A stretch of DNA of 64,000 nt. It comes from Pseudonocardia sp. N23. Its GTDB lineage: Bacteria; Actinomycetota; Actinomycetes; Mycobacteriales; Pseudonocardiaceae. A program made the translations under genes and the position numbers. Each line of letters opens with the position of its first letter. Within the stretch, counting starts at the first letter, position 1. Below the pieces are notes generated by a model, which saw only the letters and a list, made by a program, of their open reading frames with translations, did not search any database and was not told the DNA's origin. The DNA is taken from NCBI RefSeq assembly GCF_002583555.1, contig NZ_BEGX01000061.1:47620-111619 (forward strand). Direction: 5' to 3'. Of this stretch, positions 30,085 to 38,148 are shown in pieces.

Positions 30085-31662
30085 GTGCGCAGCCTGCTCG
30101 TCGGTGTCCGGATCCTTGATCCGGCAGGCCCGTCCGTCGACGGGCCGGCCGCCGTCGAGACCGACGGCGACACCATCACCTGGGTGGGTCCGGCGGCCGG
30201 CGCGGCCGGTCGGGCCGCGGGGGCGCAGGTCCTCGACGTGCCGGGGACGACCCTGACGCCGACGTTCGTCGACGCCCACGTCCACGCCACGTCGTCGGGC
30301 CTGCTGCTCGACGGGCTGGACCTCGGGTCGTGTCGCAGCGCCGCCCAGCTCCTCGACGCACTCGCCGCGCACGCCTCGGTCCAGGCCGGTGACGTCGTGT
30401 GGGGGCACGGCTGGGCCGAGGACGACTGGGCCGACCCCACCCTGCCCTCGCGCGCCGCGATCGACCGCGCCGCCGGCGGGCGCCCCACCTACCTCACGCG
30501 GGTCGACGTGCACTCCGCGCTGGTGTCCTCGGCGCTGGTCGACCGGGCCCGCGACGCCGTCGACGCCGCGGGCTGGTCGGGATCGGGGCCGTTGTCGGCC
30601 GACGCGCACCACCACGTCCGCCGCGCCGCCCTCGCGACTGTCGGGCGCGACCAGCGCGACCAGCGCGACCGGGCACAGCGCTCGTTCCTCGCCGCGGCGG
30701 CCCGCGCGGGGATCGGCACCGTCCACGAGTGCGCGGGCCCGCTGGTGTCCGGGCGCGAGGACCTCGCCGCGCTGCTGATGGCCGACGCCGGGGTCGACGT
30801 CGTCGGCTACTGGGGTGAGGCCGTGGACAGTGCACGTGACGCGCGGGCACTGCTGGCCGCGACGGGTGCCCACGGGCTGGCCGGGGACCTGTTCGTCGAC
30901 GGCTCGCTGGGCTCGCGCACCGCGGCGCTGCGTTCCCCGTACGTCGACGCCGACCACTGCGGGCGGACGTTCGTCTCCGCGGACGCCGTGGCCGCACACC
31001 TGGTGGCCTGCTCGGCGGCCGGGGTGCAGGCCGGGTTCCACGCCATCGGCGACGCCGCGATCGACCGCGTCCTCGACGGACTCGTCGCCTCGGCCGACGC
31101 CGTTCCCGTGCAGATGGTCCGCGACGCCCGCCACCGCATCGAGCACCTCGAGATGCCCGACCCCGACAGGATGGCGCTGCTGGCCGACCTCGGCGTCGTC
31201 GCCAGCGTCCAACCGGCCTTCGACGCGGCCTGGGGCGGCACCGACCGCCTGTACGCGGCGCGGCTGGGCGCCGAGCGGGCGGCGGGGATGAACCCGTACG
31301 CGGCCCTGCACGCCGCCGGAGTGGTACTGGCGTTCGGGTCGGACTCCCCGGTGACCGCGCTCGACCCGTGGGGTGCGGTGCGCGCCGCCGCGGCGCACCG
31401 CACCCCGGGCAGCGGTGTCGACGCCGGCGTGGCGTTCGCCGCGCACGTCACCGGCGGGCACCACGCGGCACGCAGCACCGACCCGTCGGCGGGACGGATC
31501 GTCGCAGGCGCACCGGCGGGGCTCGCGCTGTGGGACGGCGACCCGACCGCCGGCGACGCGGCCGACGGTGCCGTCGGTCGCTGTCTGCGGACCGTCCAGC
31601 GTGGCCGCACGGTGTTCGACGCGCTCGCCGGCGACGGTCGCGTGCCGCTCGCCGGGGGCTGA
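30085..31662 (+). CDS. Amidohydrolase family protein (YtcJ-like)
   Basis: A 525-residue amidohydrolase. It has the N-terminal metal motif FVDAHVHATSSGLLLDG, an FVDGSLGSRTAALRSPY segment, HAIGDAAIDRVLDGL with metal His residues, the RIEHLEMPDPDRM motif, and FGSDSPVTALDPWGAV with the catalytic Asp. Such metal-dependent hydrolases cleave amide, cyclic or urea bonds; the substrate is not known. GTG 30085 follows TAGACC by 7 nt, which picks this start over longer frames. Confidence 0.9.
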   Translation: MRSLLVGVRILDPAGPSVDGPAAVETDGDTITWVGPAAGAAGRAAGAQVLDVPGTTLTPTFVDAHVHATSSGLLLDGLDLGSCRSAAQLLDALAAHASVQAGDVVWGHGWAEDDWADPTLPSRAAIDRAAGGRPTYLTRVDVHSALVSSALVDRARDAVDAAGWSGSGPLSADAHHHVRRAALATVGRDQRDQRDRAQRSFLAAAARAGIGTVHECAGPLVSGREDLAALLMADAGVDVVGYWGEAVDSARDARALLAATGAHGLAGDLFVDGSLGSRTAALRSPYVDADHCGRTFVSADAVAAHLVACSAAGVQAGFHAIGDAAIDRVLDGLVASADAVPVQMVRDARHRIEHLEMPDPDRMALLADLGVVASVQPAFDAAWGGTDRLYAARLGAERAAGMNPYAALHAAGVVLAFGSDSPVTALDPWGAVRAAAAHRTPGSGVDAGVAFAAHVTGGHHAARSTDPSAGRIVAGAPAGLALWDGDPTAGDAADGAVGRCLRTVQRGRTVFDALAGDGRVPLAGG

Positions 31663-31678
31663 CCCCACCTGCGGTTTC

Positions 31679-31694
31679 GTGGGGTGAACCCCAC
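31679..31694 (+). promoter_or_regulatory. Palindrome upstream of the Cys-rich leader
   Basis: GTGGGGT-GA-ACCCCAC is a perfect 7-bp inverted repeat ending 23 nt before the CAGAAT -10 element. It overlaps the expected -35 region, so it may be an operator. It could equally be the terminator of the amidohydrolase gene, 17 nt upstream. Confidence 0.4.
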
Positions 31695-31717
31695 TCCGTC
31701 GGTGCCTGGCGCTGTGC

Positions 31718-31730
31718 CAGAATCTTCCTC
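31718..31730 (+). promoter_or_regulatory. Leaderless-type promoter of the Cys-rich leader peptide
   Basis: CAGAAT at 31718-31723 is followed by 7 nt and the GTG at 31731. Confidence 0.5.
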
Positions 31731-31796
31731 GTGAACACGTGGACGAGCACTCGCCCCCAGGGCGCCTGCTGTCCGGGCTGTTGTCGCTGTCTGTAG
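31731..31796 (+). CDS. Cysteine-rich leader peptide
   Basis: A 21-residue ORF, start GTG, stop TAG. The second half is ACCPGCCRCL, so five of the last nine residues are Cys. It begins exactly 7 nt after a -10 hexamer and so is likely leaderless. In mycobacteria, short Cys-rich leaders of this type sense Cys-tRNA charging and control downstream sulfur genes by translational attenuation. Here the next gene is a PIG-L deacetylase 68 nt away, plausibly tied to mycothiol metabolism. The role in this species is inferred. Confidence 0.75.
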   Translation: MNTWTSTRPQGACCPGCCRCL

Positions 31797-31864
31797 TTGC
31801 AGCTGACCTCCCGGACCAGTCCACCCTGCCGCCGACGCGGTACCTCACACCCTGCGAGCCTCCG

Positions 31865-32668
31865 ATGATCCGCACCCCCGACCTCACCGGTCACACAGTC
31901 CTCGCCCTTCACGCCCACCCCGACGACGAGTCGATCTTCACGGGCATCACGCTCCGCCGCCTCGCCGACGCCGGCGCCCGCGTCGTCCTCGTCATGGCCA
32001 CCAACGGCGACATGGGCGAGTCCCGCGTCGGCCTCGGCACCGGCGAGACCATCGCCCACCGCCGCACCACCGAGCTCGAGCGCTCCGCCGAGCTGCTGGG
32101 TGTCGACCGGCTCGTGCTCCTGGGCCGCCGCGACTCCGGCCTCCCGGGCTGGGCCAGCACCCGGCACCCGCTGGCCCTTGCCGGAGCCGAGCCGCTCGCG
32201 CTCGCCGGCCGCATCGCCGAGATCGCCGACGCCGAGGGCGCCGACACCCTGATCTACGACGACGAGGCCGGCATCTACGGCCACCCGGACCACCGCATGT
32301 CCCACACCATCGGCGCCATCGCCGCCGACCTGGTCGGGGCCACCAGCTACCGCATGACCGTCGACCGCGAGCACCTGCACCTCGCCGCCCCGGACGGCCA
32401 CCTCGTCCACGGCGCCGCCCGCTCCGCGCAGGTCGCGTTCGGCCGCACCACCGCCGAGATCACCCTCGCCGTCGCCGGCGACGAGCGGCACCTGCAGATC
32501 AAGCGCGACGCGATCGCCGCGCACTCGTCGCAGATCGGTCCGGAGCACCTGCCCGCCGACCTCGCGCCCGCCTACGGCTACGAGTGGTTCGTCCGCAACG
32601 GCGCCCCGGGCGTGCTCGACGCCCTCGGCAACGCGCACCTGCTCGCCGGTCTGTCCGCGGCGGCGTGA
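31865..32668 (+). CDS. PIG-L/LmbE family deacetylase
   Basis: A 267-residue zinc-dependent de-N-acetylase. Zn ligands and catalytic base lie in LALHAHPDDESIFTGIT, followed by VLVMATNGDMGESR and the late YGHPDHRMSHTIG with the third ligand. The family includes MshB and Mca of mycothiol biosynthesis and recycling, and this protein is a relative rather than a clear orthologue of either. No good ribosome site precedes the ATG at 31865, which fits control from the leader ORF. A longer in-frame extension overlaps the leader and is not chosen. Confidence 0.87.
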   Translation: MIRTPDLTGHTVLALHAHPDDESIFTGITLRRLADAGARVVLVMATNGDMGESRVGLGTGETIAHRRTTELERSAELLGVDRLVLLGRRDSGLPGWASTRHPLALAGAEPLALAGRIAEIADAEGADTLIYDDEAGIYGHPDHRMSHTIGAIAADLVGATSYRMTVDREHLHLAAPDGHLVHGAARSAQVAFGRTTAEITLAVAGDERHLQIKRDAIAAHSSQIGPEHLPADLAPAYGYEWFVRNGAPGVLDALGNAHLLAGLSAAA

Positions 32669-32709
32669 ACCCGGCGCCGACCTCATCCTCGCCCCACGTG
32701 GCCGGGCCG

Positions 32710-32721
32710 TAGGCTCACCGC
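32710..32721 (+). promoter_or_regulatory. Leaderless-type promoter of lnt
   Basis: TAGGCT at 32710-32715 is followed by 6 nt and the GTG at 32722. Confidence 0.5.
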
Positions 32722-34347
32722 GTGGCCGCACCCACCGTGACCGCCGGGCCGGCGTCCGACCCGCCCGCCCCGTCACGCCGCCGGACCCGCCTCGACTCGC
32801 TGGCACGCCTGGTCGTCGCCGCGAGCGCGGGCGTCCTGCTCTACGCGAGCTTCCCGCCCCGGACGCTGTGGTGGCTCGCCCCGCTCGCGTTCGTGCTGCT
32901 GGGCGCGGTGCTGCGGGGTCGCCGGGCCTGGGCGGGTTTCCTGCTGGGGTTCGTGTTCGGCCTCGGTTTCCTGCTGCCGCTGCTGCACTGGACGGGCGGT
33001 TACGTCGGCGCGCTGCCGTGGATCGCGCTGTCGGTGGCCGAGGCGCTGTTCATGGGCGCCGCCGCCGCAGGTATGGCCCGGGTGTCGACGCTGCCGGCCG
33101 GCCCGTTGTGGGCGGCGGCGGTGTGGATCGCGGGGGAGGCCGTCCGCAGCCGGGTCCCGTTCGGCGGGTTCCCGTGGGGACGCATCGGGTTCGGCCAGGC
33201 CGACAGCCCACTGCTGCCCGTCGCATCGGTCGGCGGGGTGGAGATCCTCGGCTTCGTGACGGTGCTCGCCGGCCTCGCGATCGCGGAGACGGCGCGCCTG
33301 CTCGCGGAGCACCGGCGTTCCGCGGTGTGGTCCGCGGTGCTGCTGGTCGTGGCGATCGCGTCCGGCCCACTGTCAATGCTGGTCCCCGTCTCCAGCTCCG
33401 GACCGTCGTCGACGACGGTCGTCGCCGCGATCCAGGGCAACGTGCCGCGCCTGGGACTGGACTTCAACTCCCAGCGCCGCGCTGTCCTCGACAACCACGT
33501 CAGCGTGACCGAGCAGCTGGCCGCCGACGTCGCCACGGGCCGTCAGCCGCAGCCCGACATCGTCATCTGGCCGGAGAACTCCTCCGACATCGACCCGCTG
33601 CGCAACCCCGACGCCGCCGACCGGATCGACCAGGCCGCCACCGCGATCAAGGCCCCGATCCTCGTCGGCGCCGTCCTGGTCAACCCCGACGGCACGACGA
33701 CGTCGAACTCGGCGCTGGTCTGGGAGGCGGGCGCGGGCGTCGTGGAACGCACCGACAAGCGCCGCGTCATGCCGTTCGGCGAGTACATGCCCTGGCGGTC
33801 GTTCTTCCGGCTGTTCTCCTCCTACGTCGACCGGGCGGGCAACTTCGTGCCCGGCCCGGGCGCGGGCGTCGTCGACATGGCCGGGGTGCAGGTGGGCGTC
33901 GCGATCTGCTGGGAGATCGCGTTCGACGACCTCGTCGACGACAGTGTCGACGCCGGCGCGACGATGCTCGCGGTGCCCAGCAACAACGCGACGTTCGGGC
34001 TGTCGGAGATGACCTACCAGCAGATGGCGATGTCGCGGGTGCGGGCCGTCGAGCACGACCGCTCGGTGATCGTGGCGACGACGTCGGGGGTCTCGGCCAC
34101 CATCAGCCCGGACGGCACGGTGACCGCACGTACCGGGCAGTTCGTGCCGGGAGTCCTGGTCGATCGAACCGTGCTGGAGCACACGACTACGCTTGCCACC
34201 CGACTGCGGTCGGCTCCCGAGTGGGTGCTGACCGCTGTCGGCGTCCTGGCCATCGCCGCCGCGGTCATCCGCTCGCGGCGCGCCCGGACCGCAACGGGAG
34301 GACCGCACGACGTGGCCCCCGCCGCACGAGAGGACGGACATGGCTGA
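32722..34347 (+). CDS. lnt: Apolipoprotein N-acyltransferase
   Basis: A 541-residue membrane enzyme. Six or so N-terminal helices precede a nitrilase-like domain with the catalytic Glu in [12 protein letters not shown], the Lys in [17 protein letters not shown], and the Cys in [13 protein letters not shown]. It adds the third acyl chain to the N-terminal Cys of lipoproteins. In Mycobacterium tuberculosis this domain is fused to Ppm1; here it is a separate gene overlapping ppm1 by 8 bp, as in other actinobacteria. Confidence 0.94.
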   Translation: MAAPTVTAGPASDPPAPSRRRTRLDSLARLVVAASAGVLLYASFPPRTLWWLAPLAFVLLGAVLRGRRAWAGFLLGFVFGLGFLLPLLHWTGGYVGALPWIALSVAEALFMGAAAAGMARVSTLPAGPLWAAAVWIAGEAVRSRVPFGGFPWGRIGFGQADSPLLPVASVGGVEILGFVTVLAGLAIAETARLLAEHRRSAVWSAVLLVVAIASGPLSMLVPVSSSGPSSTTVVAAIQGNVPRLGLDFNSQRRAVLDNHVSVTEQLAADVATGRQPQPDIVIWPENSSDIDPLRNPDAADRIDQAATAIKAPILVGAVLVNPDGTTTSNSALVWEAGAGVVERTDKRRVMPFGEYMPWRSFFRLFSSYVDRAGNFVPGPGAGVVDMAGVQVGVAICWEIAFDDLVDDSVDAGATMLAVPSNNATFGLSEMTYQQMAMSRVRAVEHDRSVIVATTSGVSATISPDGTVTARTGQFVPGVLVDRTVLEHTTTLATRLRSAPEWVLTAVGVLAIAAAVIRSRRARTATGGPHDVAPAAREDGHG

Positions 34348-35098
34348 GCCCGCCGGGCCGGTGCTCGTGGTGATCCCCACGTATCAGGAGCGCGAGAACA
34401 TCGCCCTGATCGTGAAGCGGGTCCACGCCGCGGTACCCGACGCGGACGTCCTGGTCGTCGACGACGGCAGCCCGGACGGCACCGGTGAGATCGCCGACGA
34501 GATGGCGGCCGCCGACGAGCGCGTGAAGGTCCTGCACCGCACCGAGAAGGCCGGGCTGGGCGCGGCCTACGTCGCCGGGTTCGGGCTCGCCCTCGCCGGG
34601 CCGTACCAGGTGATCGTCGAGATGGACGCCGACGGTTCGCACGCTCCGGAGGACCTGCCGGAGCTGCTCGCGGCCCTGGACTCCGGCGGGGGAGCTGACC
34701 TCGTGCTGGGGTCGCGCTACGTGCCGGGCGGGCGCGTCGTGAACTGGCCGGCGCACCGCCAGGTGCTCTCGCGCGGAGCGAACGTCTACGCGCGGCTGGC
34801 GCTGGGCGCACCGGTCAAGGACATCACCGGCGGCTACCGGGCGTTCCGCCGTCAGGTGCTGGAGGAACTCGACATCGCGACGGTCGCGTCGACGGGCTAC
34901 TGCTTCCAGGTCGACATGGCGTGGCGCGCGTTGCAGGCCGGGTTCCGGGTGCGCGAGGTACCGATCACGTTCACCGAGCGTGAGTTGGGCGCGTCGAAGA
35001 TGAGCACCGCGGTGATGTTCGAGGCGCTGCACCGGATCGCGTCGTGGGGACTGCAGCACCGGTTCCGACGGTTCCGCCGCTCCTCGACACCCGCCTGA
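34340..35098 (+). CDS. ppm1: Polyprenol monophosphomannose synthase
   Basis: A 252-residue GT2 glycosyltransferase: [37 protein letters not shown] (nucleotide-sugar site), [17 protein letters not shown] (DxD-type metal motif) and [11 protein letters not shown] with [13 protein letters not shown]. It transfers mannose from GDP-mannose to polyprenyl phosphate, the donor for lipomannan and protein mannosylation. It overlaps lnt and is convergent with rbpA across a strong hairpin. Confidence 0.95.
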   Translation: MAEPAGPVLVVIPTYQERENIALIVKRVHAAVPDADVLVVDDGSPDGTGEIADEMAAADERVKVLHRTEKAGLGAAYVAGFGLALAGPYQVIVEMDADGSHAPEDLPELLAALDSGGGADLVLGSRYVPGGRVVNWPAHRQVLSRGANVYARLALGAPVKDITGGYRAFRRQVLEELDIATVASTGYCFQVDMAWRALQAGFRVREVPITFTERELGASKMSTAVMFEALHRIASWGLQHRFRRFRRSSTPA

Positions 35099-35143
35099 GC
35101 GCTGCGTCGTCTCGCGAGCACGCGATCCACGGCGGACACGGAA

Positions 35144-35186
35144 AAGCCGGAGCCGGGCCCCACGGGAGGTGGCCCGGCTCCGGCTT
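35144..35186. terminator. Bidirectional terminator between ppm1 and rbpA
   Basis: Perfect 16-nt arms at 35144-35159 and 35171-35186 enclose an 11-nt loop. The left arm is preceded by A residues and the right is followed by TTCGTT, so it can stop transcription from both convergent genes. Confidence 0.85.
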
Positions 35187-35236
35187 CGTTCCGCTGCGGT
35201 CGCCGCACCGGCTCGCCCTGACGGGCGAGCGCGATG

Positions 35237-35578
35237 TCAGGCGATCTCTGCGCGCCGCTCGCGCAGCAGCTCGAGGCGCTCGGAGAGCAGCTCCTCGAGC
35301 TCACCCAGCGAACGACGCTCGAGGAGCATGTCCCAATGGGTGCGCGGCGGCTTGGTCTTCTTCTGCTCCGGCTCGGACCCGTCGACCCGCTTACCGAGGC
35401 CACCCTGAGGAGACTCCCAGGTCGCGGGAGCCTCAGCGTCATTCGCGAACGGCACCTCGAACTCGTGGCCGTTCGGGGACACATAGCGGACGATCTGCCG
35501 CGGTGCGAGATCGTGGTTGCGGTCGGTCTCGTAGCTGACAGCCCCGAGCCGGCTGCCACGGAGCACGCGGTCGGCCAT
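35237..35578 (-). CDS. rbpA: RNA polymerase-binding protein RbpA
   Basis: A 113-residue RbpA. It starts MADRVLRGSRLGAVSYETDR and has the central zinc-ribbon-like fold region VRYVSPNGHEFEVPFANDAE, here without the metal cysteines. The sigma-interacting helix is KKTKPPRTHWDMLLERRSLGELEELL. RbpA binds the principal sigma factor and RNA polymerase and stabilises the open complex. It is next to ppm1 as in mycobacteria. A candidate sigma-R type promoter lies upstream. Confidence 0.96.
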   Translation of the reverse strand: MADRVLRGSRLGAVSYETDRNHDLAPRQIVRYVSPNGHEFEVPFANDAEAPATWESPQGGLGKRVDGSEPEQKKTKPPRTHWDMLLERRSLGELEELLSERLELLRERRAEIA

Positions 35579-35871
35579 GCGTCACCCTCCCGTCCTCAAG
35601 CCGAGGGAACGGAATCCCTCGACGTTGCGTTCCTGCCACGCGGTGTAACGTCACCGCCACAGGCGTTCATTCCCAATCGACGGGCGCCCGTACAGGTGTC
35701 GGTCACTGTTGACCGTCGCCTGATTCCGGACGCCCCGACAGCAGAGTGTCCACTATCCGACGCACTGACACACGCAGTTGTGACGCGTCAGCCAGATGTG
35801 ACTTAGCTCACCCTCGTTCGGTCACTTGTTCACGTTGCCGAAATGTGCGGTTACCGAGGCTGATCCGGCGG
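35579..35871. other. 293-bp spacer between rbpA and the MFS gene
   Basis: No gene seen. It contains the rbpA promoter region, a GAGGG-N8-CCCTC hairpin in the rbpA 5' leader, and a more AT-rich half (35700-35840) with TTGACC and CTATCC hexamers but no obvious ORF to serve. Confidence 0.5.
35647..35673 (-). promoter_or_regulatory. Candidate sigma-R/SigH promoter of rbpA
   Basis: On the minus strand GGAAT (35673-35669), 19 bp, then GTT (35649-35647) matches the sigma-R consensus GGAAT-N18/19-GTT. The leader to the rbpA ATG would be about 60 nt. RbpA belongs to the sigma-R regulon in Streptomyces. Confidence 0.5.
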
Positions 35872-37212
35872 TCACGAGGCCGTGACATCGGGGGCCGGAG
35901 CACCGTCCCGGTCCCGCACCGGCGGACGCACCTTCCACATCGCGATCAGCCCCAGCAGGAGCACCGCGAGGATGCCGACGATGCCCGCGCGGTCGGAGCC
36001 GAACCAGAACGTGAAGGCCCCGACGAGCGTCGGCGCGAGGAACGAGACCGCCCGGCCGGTCGTCGCGTAGAGACCGAACAGCTGGGCCTCCCGCCCGGGC
36101 GGGGCCAGCCAGGCCATGTAGGTCCGGGCCGACGCCTGCGCCGGACCCACGAACAGGCACAGGCCCAGCCCGAAGACCCAGAACGCGGTCGGCCCCGACA
36201 GCAGGCCCAGGGTCGTTCCGAACAGCAGCAGCCCGACCAGCGACCCCATCACCACGCCCTTGGGGCCGATCCGGTCGTCGACCCAGCCCGCCGTCAGTGC
36301 GCCCAGGGCCGACACGACGTTGGCCGCGACACCGAAGATCAGCACGTCGCCCGGGTCGATGCCGTAGACCGTCACCGCGAGGACGGCGCCGAAGGTGAAG
36401 ATCGCGGCGAGACCGTCGCGGAACAGCGCGCTCGCGCCCAGGAAGTAGACGGTGTGCGGCGCGTGCCGGTAGAGGTCGCGCAGGTCTGCGAACAACCGCC
36501 TGTACGACGCGAGGACGCCCAGGCGCACCTCGCGGGCGCGGGCAGGTGGCTCGGGCACGGTCAGGAACAACGGGATGGCGAACGCCGCGAACCACACCGC
36601 GGCCACGAGCCCTACGAGCCGGATGTTCAGGCCGCCCTCGGTGCTGACCCCGAGCGCGCCGCCGTCGCCCGCGATGAGCCCGACGTAGACGACCAGCAGC
36701 AGGACGATGCCGCCGAAGTAGCCCATCGACCAGCCGAAACCGGAGACGCGGCCGATCGTCGCGGGAGTCGACACCTGGCGGAGCAGCGCGTTGTAGGACA
36801 CGGACGCGAGCTCGAAGCAGACCGACCCGATCGCGAGCAGGACCAGGCCGAGCCACAGGTAGTGGTAGTCGTTCCTGACCGCGACCATCGCCGCCATCGC
36901 CGCGACCGTCACCGCGGTCCAGATCCCGACCGACAGCTTGCGCCGGCCGCCGTCGGCGCGCTGCCCGATGATCGGCGCGAGCAGGGCGATGAACAGCCCG
37001 GAGACGCCCAGCGACCAGCCCAGCCAGCTGTTCGCGCTGACCGACCCCGGCAGGTCCTTGCCGACGGAGTCGGTGAGGTACACCGAGAAGACGAAGGTGA
37101 GGATGACCGCGTTGAACGCCGACGATCCCGAGTCCCACAGCCCCCATGCGACCACCTGGCGGCGGGGGACCCGCGCCGGGGCGGACGGCTCGAGCGGGAC
37201 GGCTGCGGTCAC
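35872..37212 (-). CDS. MFS transporter, UMF1-like
   Basis: A 446-residue protein with about twelve membrane helices. The opening VVAWGLWDSGSSAFNAVILTFVFSVYL and the mid-protein DRIGPKGVVMGSLVG loop fit the UMF1/Atg22-like branch of the major facilitator superfamily. The solute is unknown. The GTG at 37212 starts MTAAVPLEPSAPARVPRR and leaves 60 bp to the upstream glpQ gene, suggesting a shared transcript. Confidence 0.85.
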   Translation of the reverse strand: MTAAVPLEPSAPARVPRRQVVAWGLWDSGSSAFNAVILTFVFSVYLTDSVGKDLPGSVSANSWLGWSLGVSGLFIALLAPIIGQRADGGRRKLSVGIWTAVTVAAMAAMVAVRNDYHYLWLGLVLLAIGSVCFELASVSYNALLRQVSTPATIGRVSGFGWSMGYFGGIVLLLVVYVGLIAGDGGALGVSTEGGLNIRLVGLVAAVWFAAFAIPLFLTVPEPPARAREVRLGVLASYRRLFADLRDLYRHAPHTVYFLGASALFRDGLAAIFTFGAVLAVTVYGIDPGDVLIFGVAANVVSALGALTAGWVDDRIGPKGVVMGSLVGLLLFGTTLGLLSGPTAFWVFGLGLCLFVGPAQASARTYMAWLAPPGREAQLFGLYATTGRAVSFLAPTLVGAFTFWFGSDRAGIVGILAVLLLGLIAMWKVRPPVRDRDGAPAPDVTAS

Positions 37213-37273
37213 GCGCGCAGCGTAGCGGCGTGCGACCCCTCCGGCGCCGTCCTGGGAGACGGCGCGCGGGTGG

Positions 37274-38080
37274 TCATCCGGCCCACGCGTCGCGGCTCTG
37301 CAGCACGTCGCGGAGCAGGTCGGGGCGGTCGCTGAGCAGGCCGTCGACGCCCATGTCGAGCAGCTCGCCCATCTCGTCGGCGGTGTCGACGGTCCAGACG
37401 TGGACCTCACGCTCGGTGGCGTGGGCGATGGCGAGCAGCGCCGCGTCGACGACGGTGAGCGCCCCGAACCGGCGTGGCAGCTGTGCGAGCCCGCCGAGGA
37501 CGGGTGGCAGCAGCGGCACCCTGGCCAGCAACGACAGCGGCCCGGGCAGCGCGTCCAGCCACGCCCGGCCGCGCAGGCCGAACGCCGAGAGCTGCGCCAT
37601 CGACGTCATCAGCCGGTCGCCCGCCGCGGCGCGGGCCTGCCGCAGCCAGCGTTCGTCGAACGAGCCGAGGCAGACCCGGTGCCAGGCGTCGGCCCGGTCC
37701 AGGGCGGCGAGTGTCGGGAGCACCGCGGCCGCGGACTTGATCTCGATCGTCATCCGGGTGTCGGGCAGCTCGGCGAGGACCCGCTCCAGGCGCGGCACCG
37801 GCTCCTTGCCGCCGACGTTCGCGCGCTCGATCTCCACGGCCGGCAGTGCGGCGAGCAGGCCCTGGCCGTCGGTGGTGCGGTCGAGGGAACGGTCGTGGTG
37901 GACCATCACGACCCCGTCGACGCTCGCGTGGACGTCCATCTCCAGGTAGCCGAAGCCCTCGTCGGCGGCGCGGTGGAACGCCGCGAGCGTGTTCTCGCAG
38001 CCGGCCAGCTCACCGACGTGCCAGCCGCGGTGGGCGTAGGCGCGCGGGTAGGGCCCGTCGAGATAGGGGTGGCGGGACAC
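37274..38080 (-). CDS. glpQ: Glycerophosphodiester phosphodiesterase
   Basis: A 268-residue GDPD-family enzyme: YAHRGWHVGELAGCENTLAAF (catalytic His and metal site), GYLEMDVHASVDGVVMVHHD, then MTIEIKS and the C-terminal VHVWTVDTADEMGELLDMGVDGLLSDRPD. It hydrolyses glycerophosphodiesters to glycerol 3-phosphate and an alcohol. No signal peptide is visible, so it is likely cytosolic. It lies upstream of the MFS gene on the same strand. GTG 38080 is chosen; the longer frame is Arg-rich and unlikely. Confidence 0.92.
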   Translation of the reverse strand: MSRHPYLDGPYPRAYAHRGWHVGELAGCENTLAAFHRAADEGFGYLEMDVHASVDGVVMVHHDRSLDRTTDGQGLLAALPAVEIERANVGGKEPVPRLERVLAELPDTRMTIEIKSAAAVLPTLAALDRADAWHRVCLGSFDERWLRQARAAAGDRLMTSMAQLSAFGLRGRAWLDALPGPLSLLARVPLLPPVLGGLAQLPRRFGALTVVDAALLAIAHATEREVHVWTVDTADEMGELLDMGVDGLLSDRPDLLRDVLQSRDAWAG

Positions 38081-38148
38081 ACCGCCAGCCTGCCAGCCGG
38101 GACCCGTCGACCGCGACGAGGCCACGGTGGACGTCCGGTGAACTCGGG

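Noticed and set aside
31739..31864. Longer start for the PIG-L gene
   Set aside because: It would overlap the Cys-rich leader in another frame and gives a non-conserved N-terminus.
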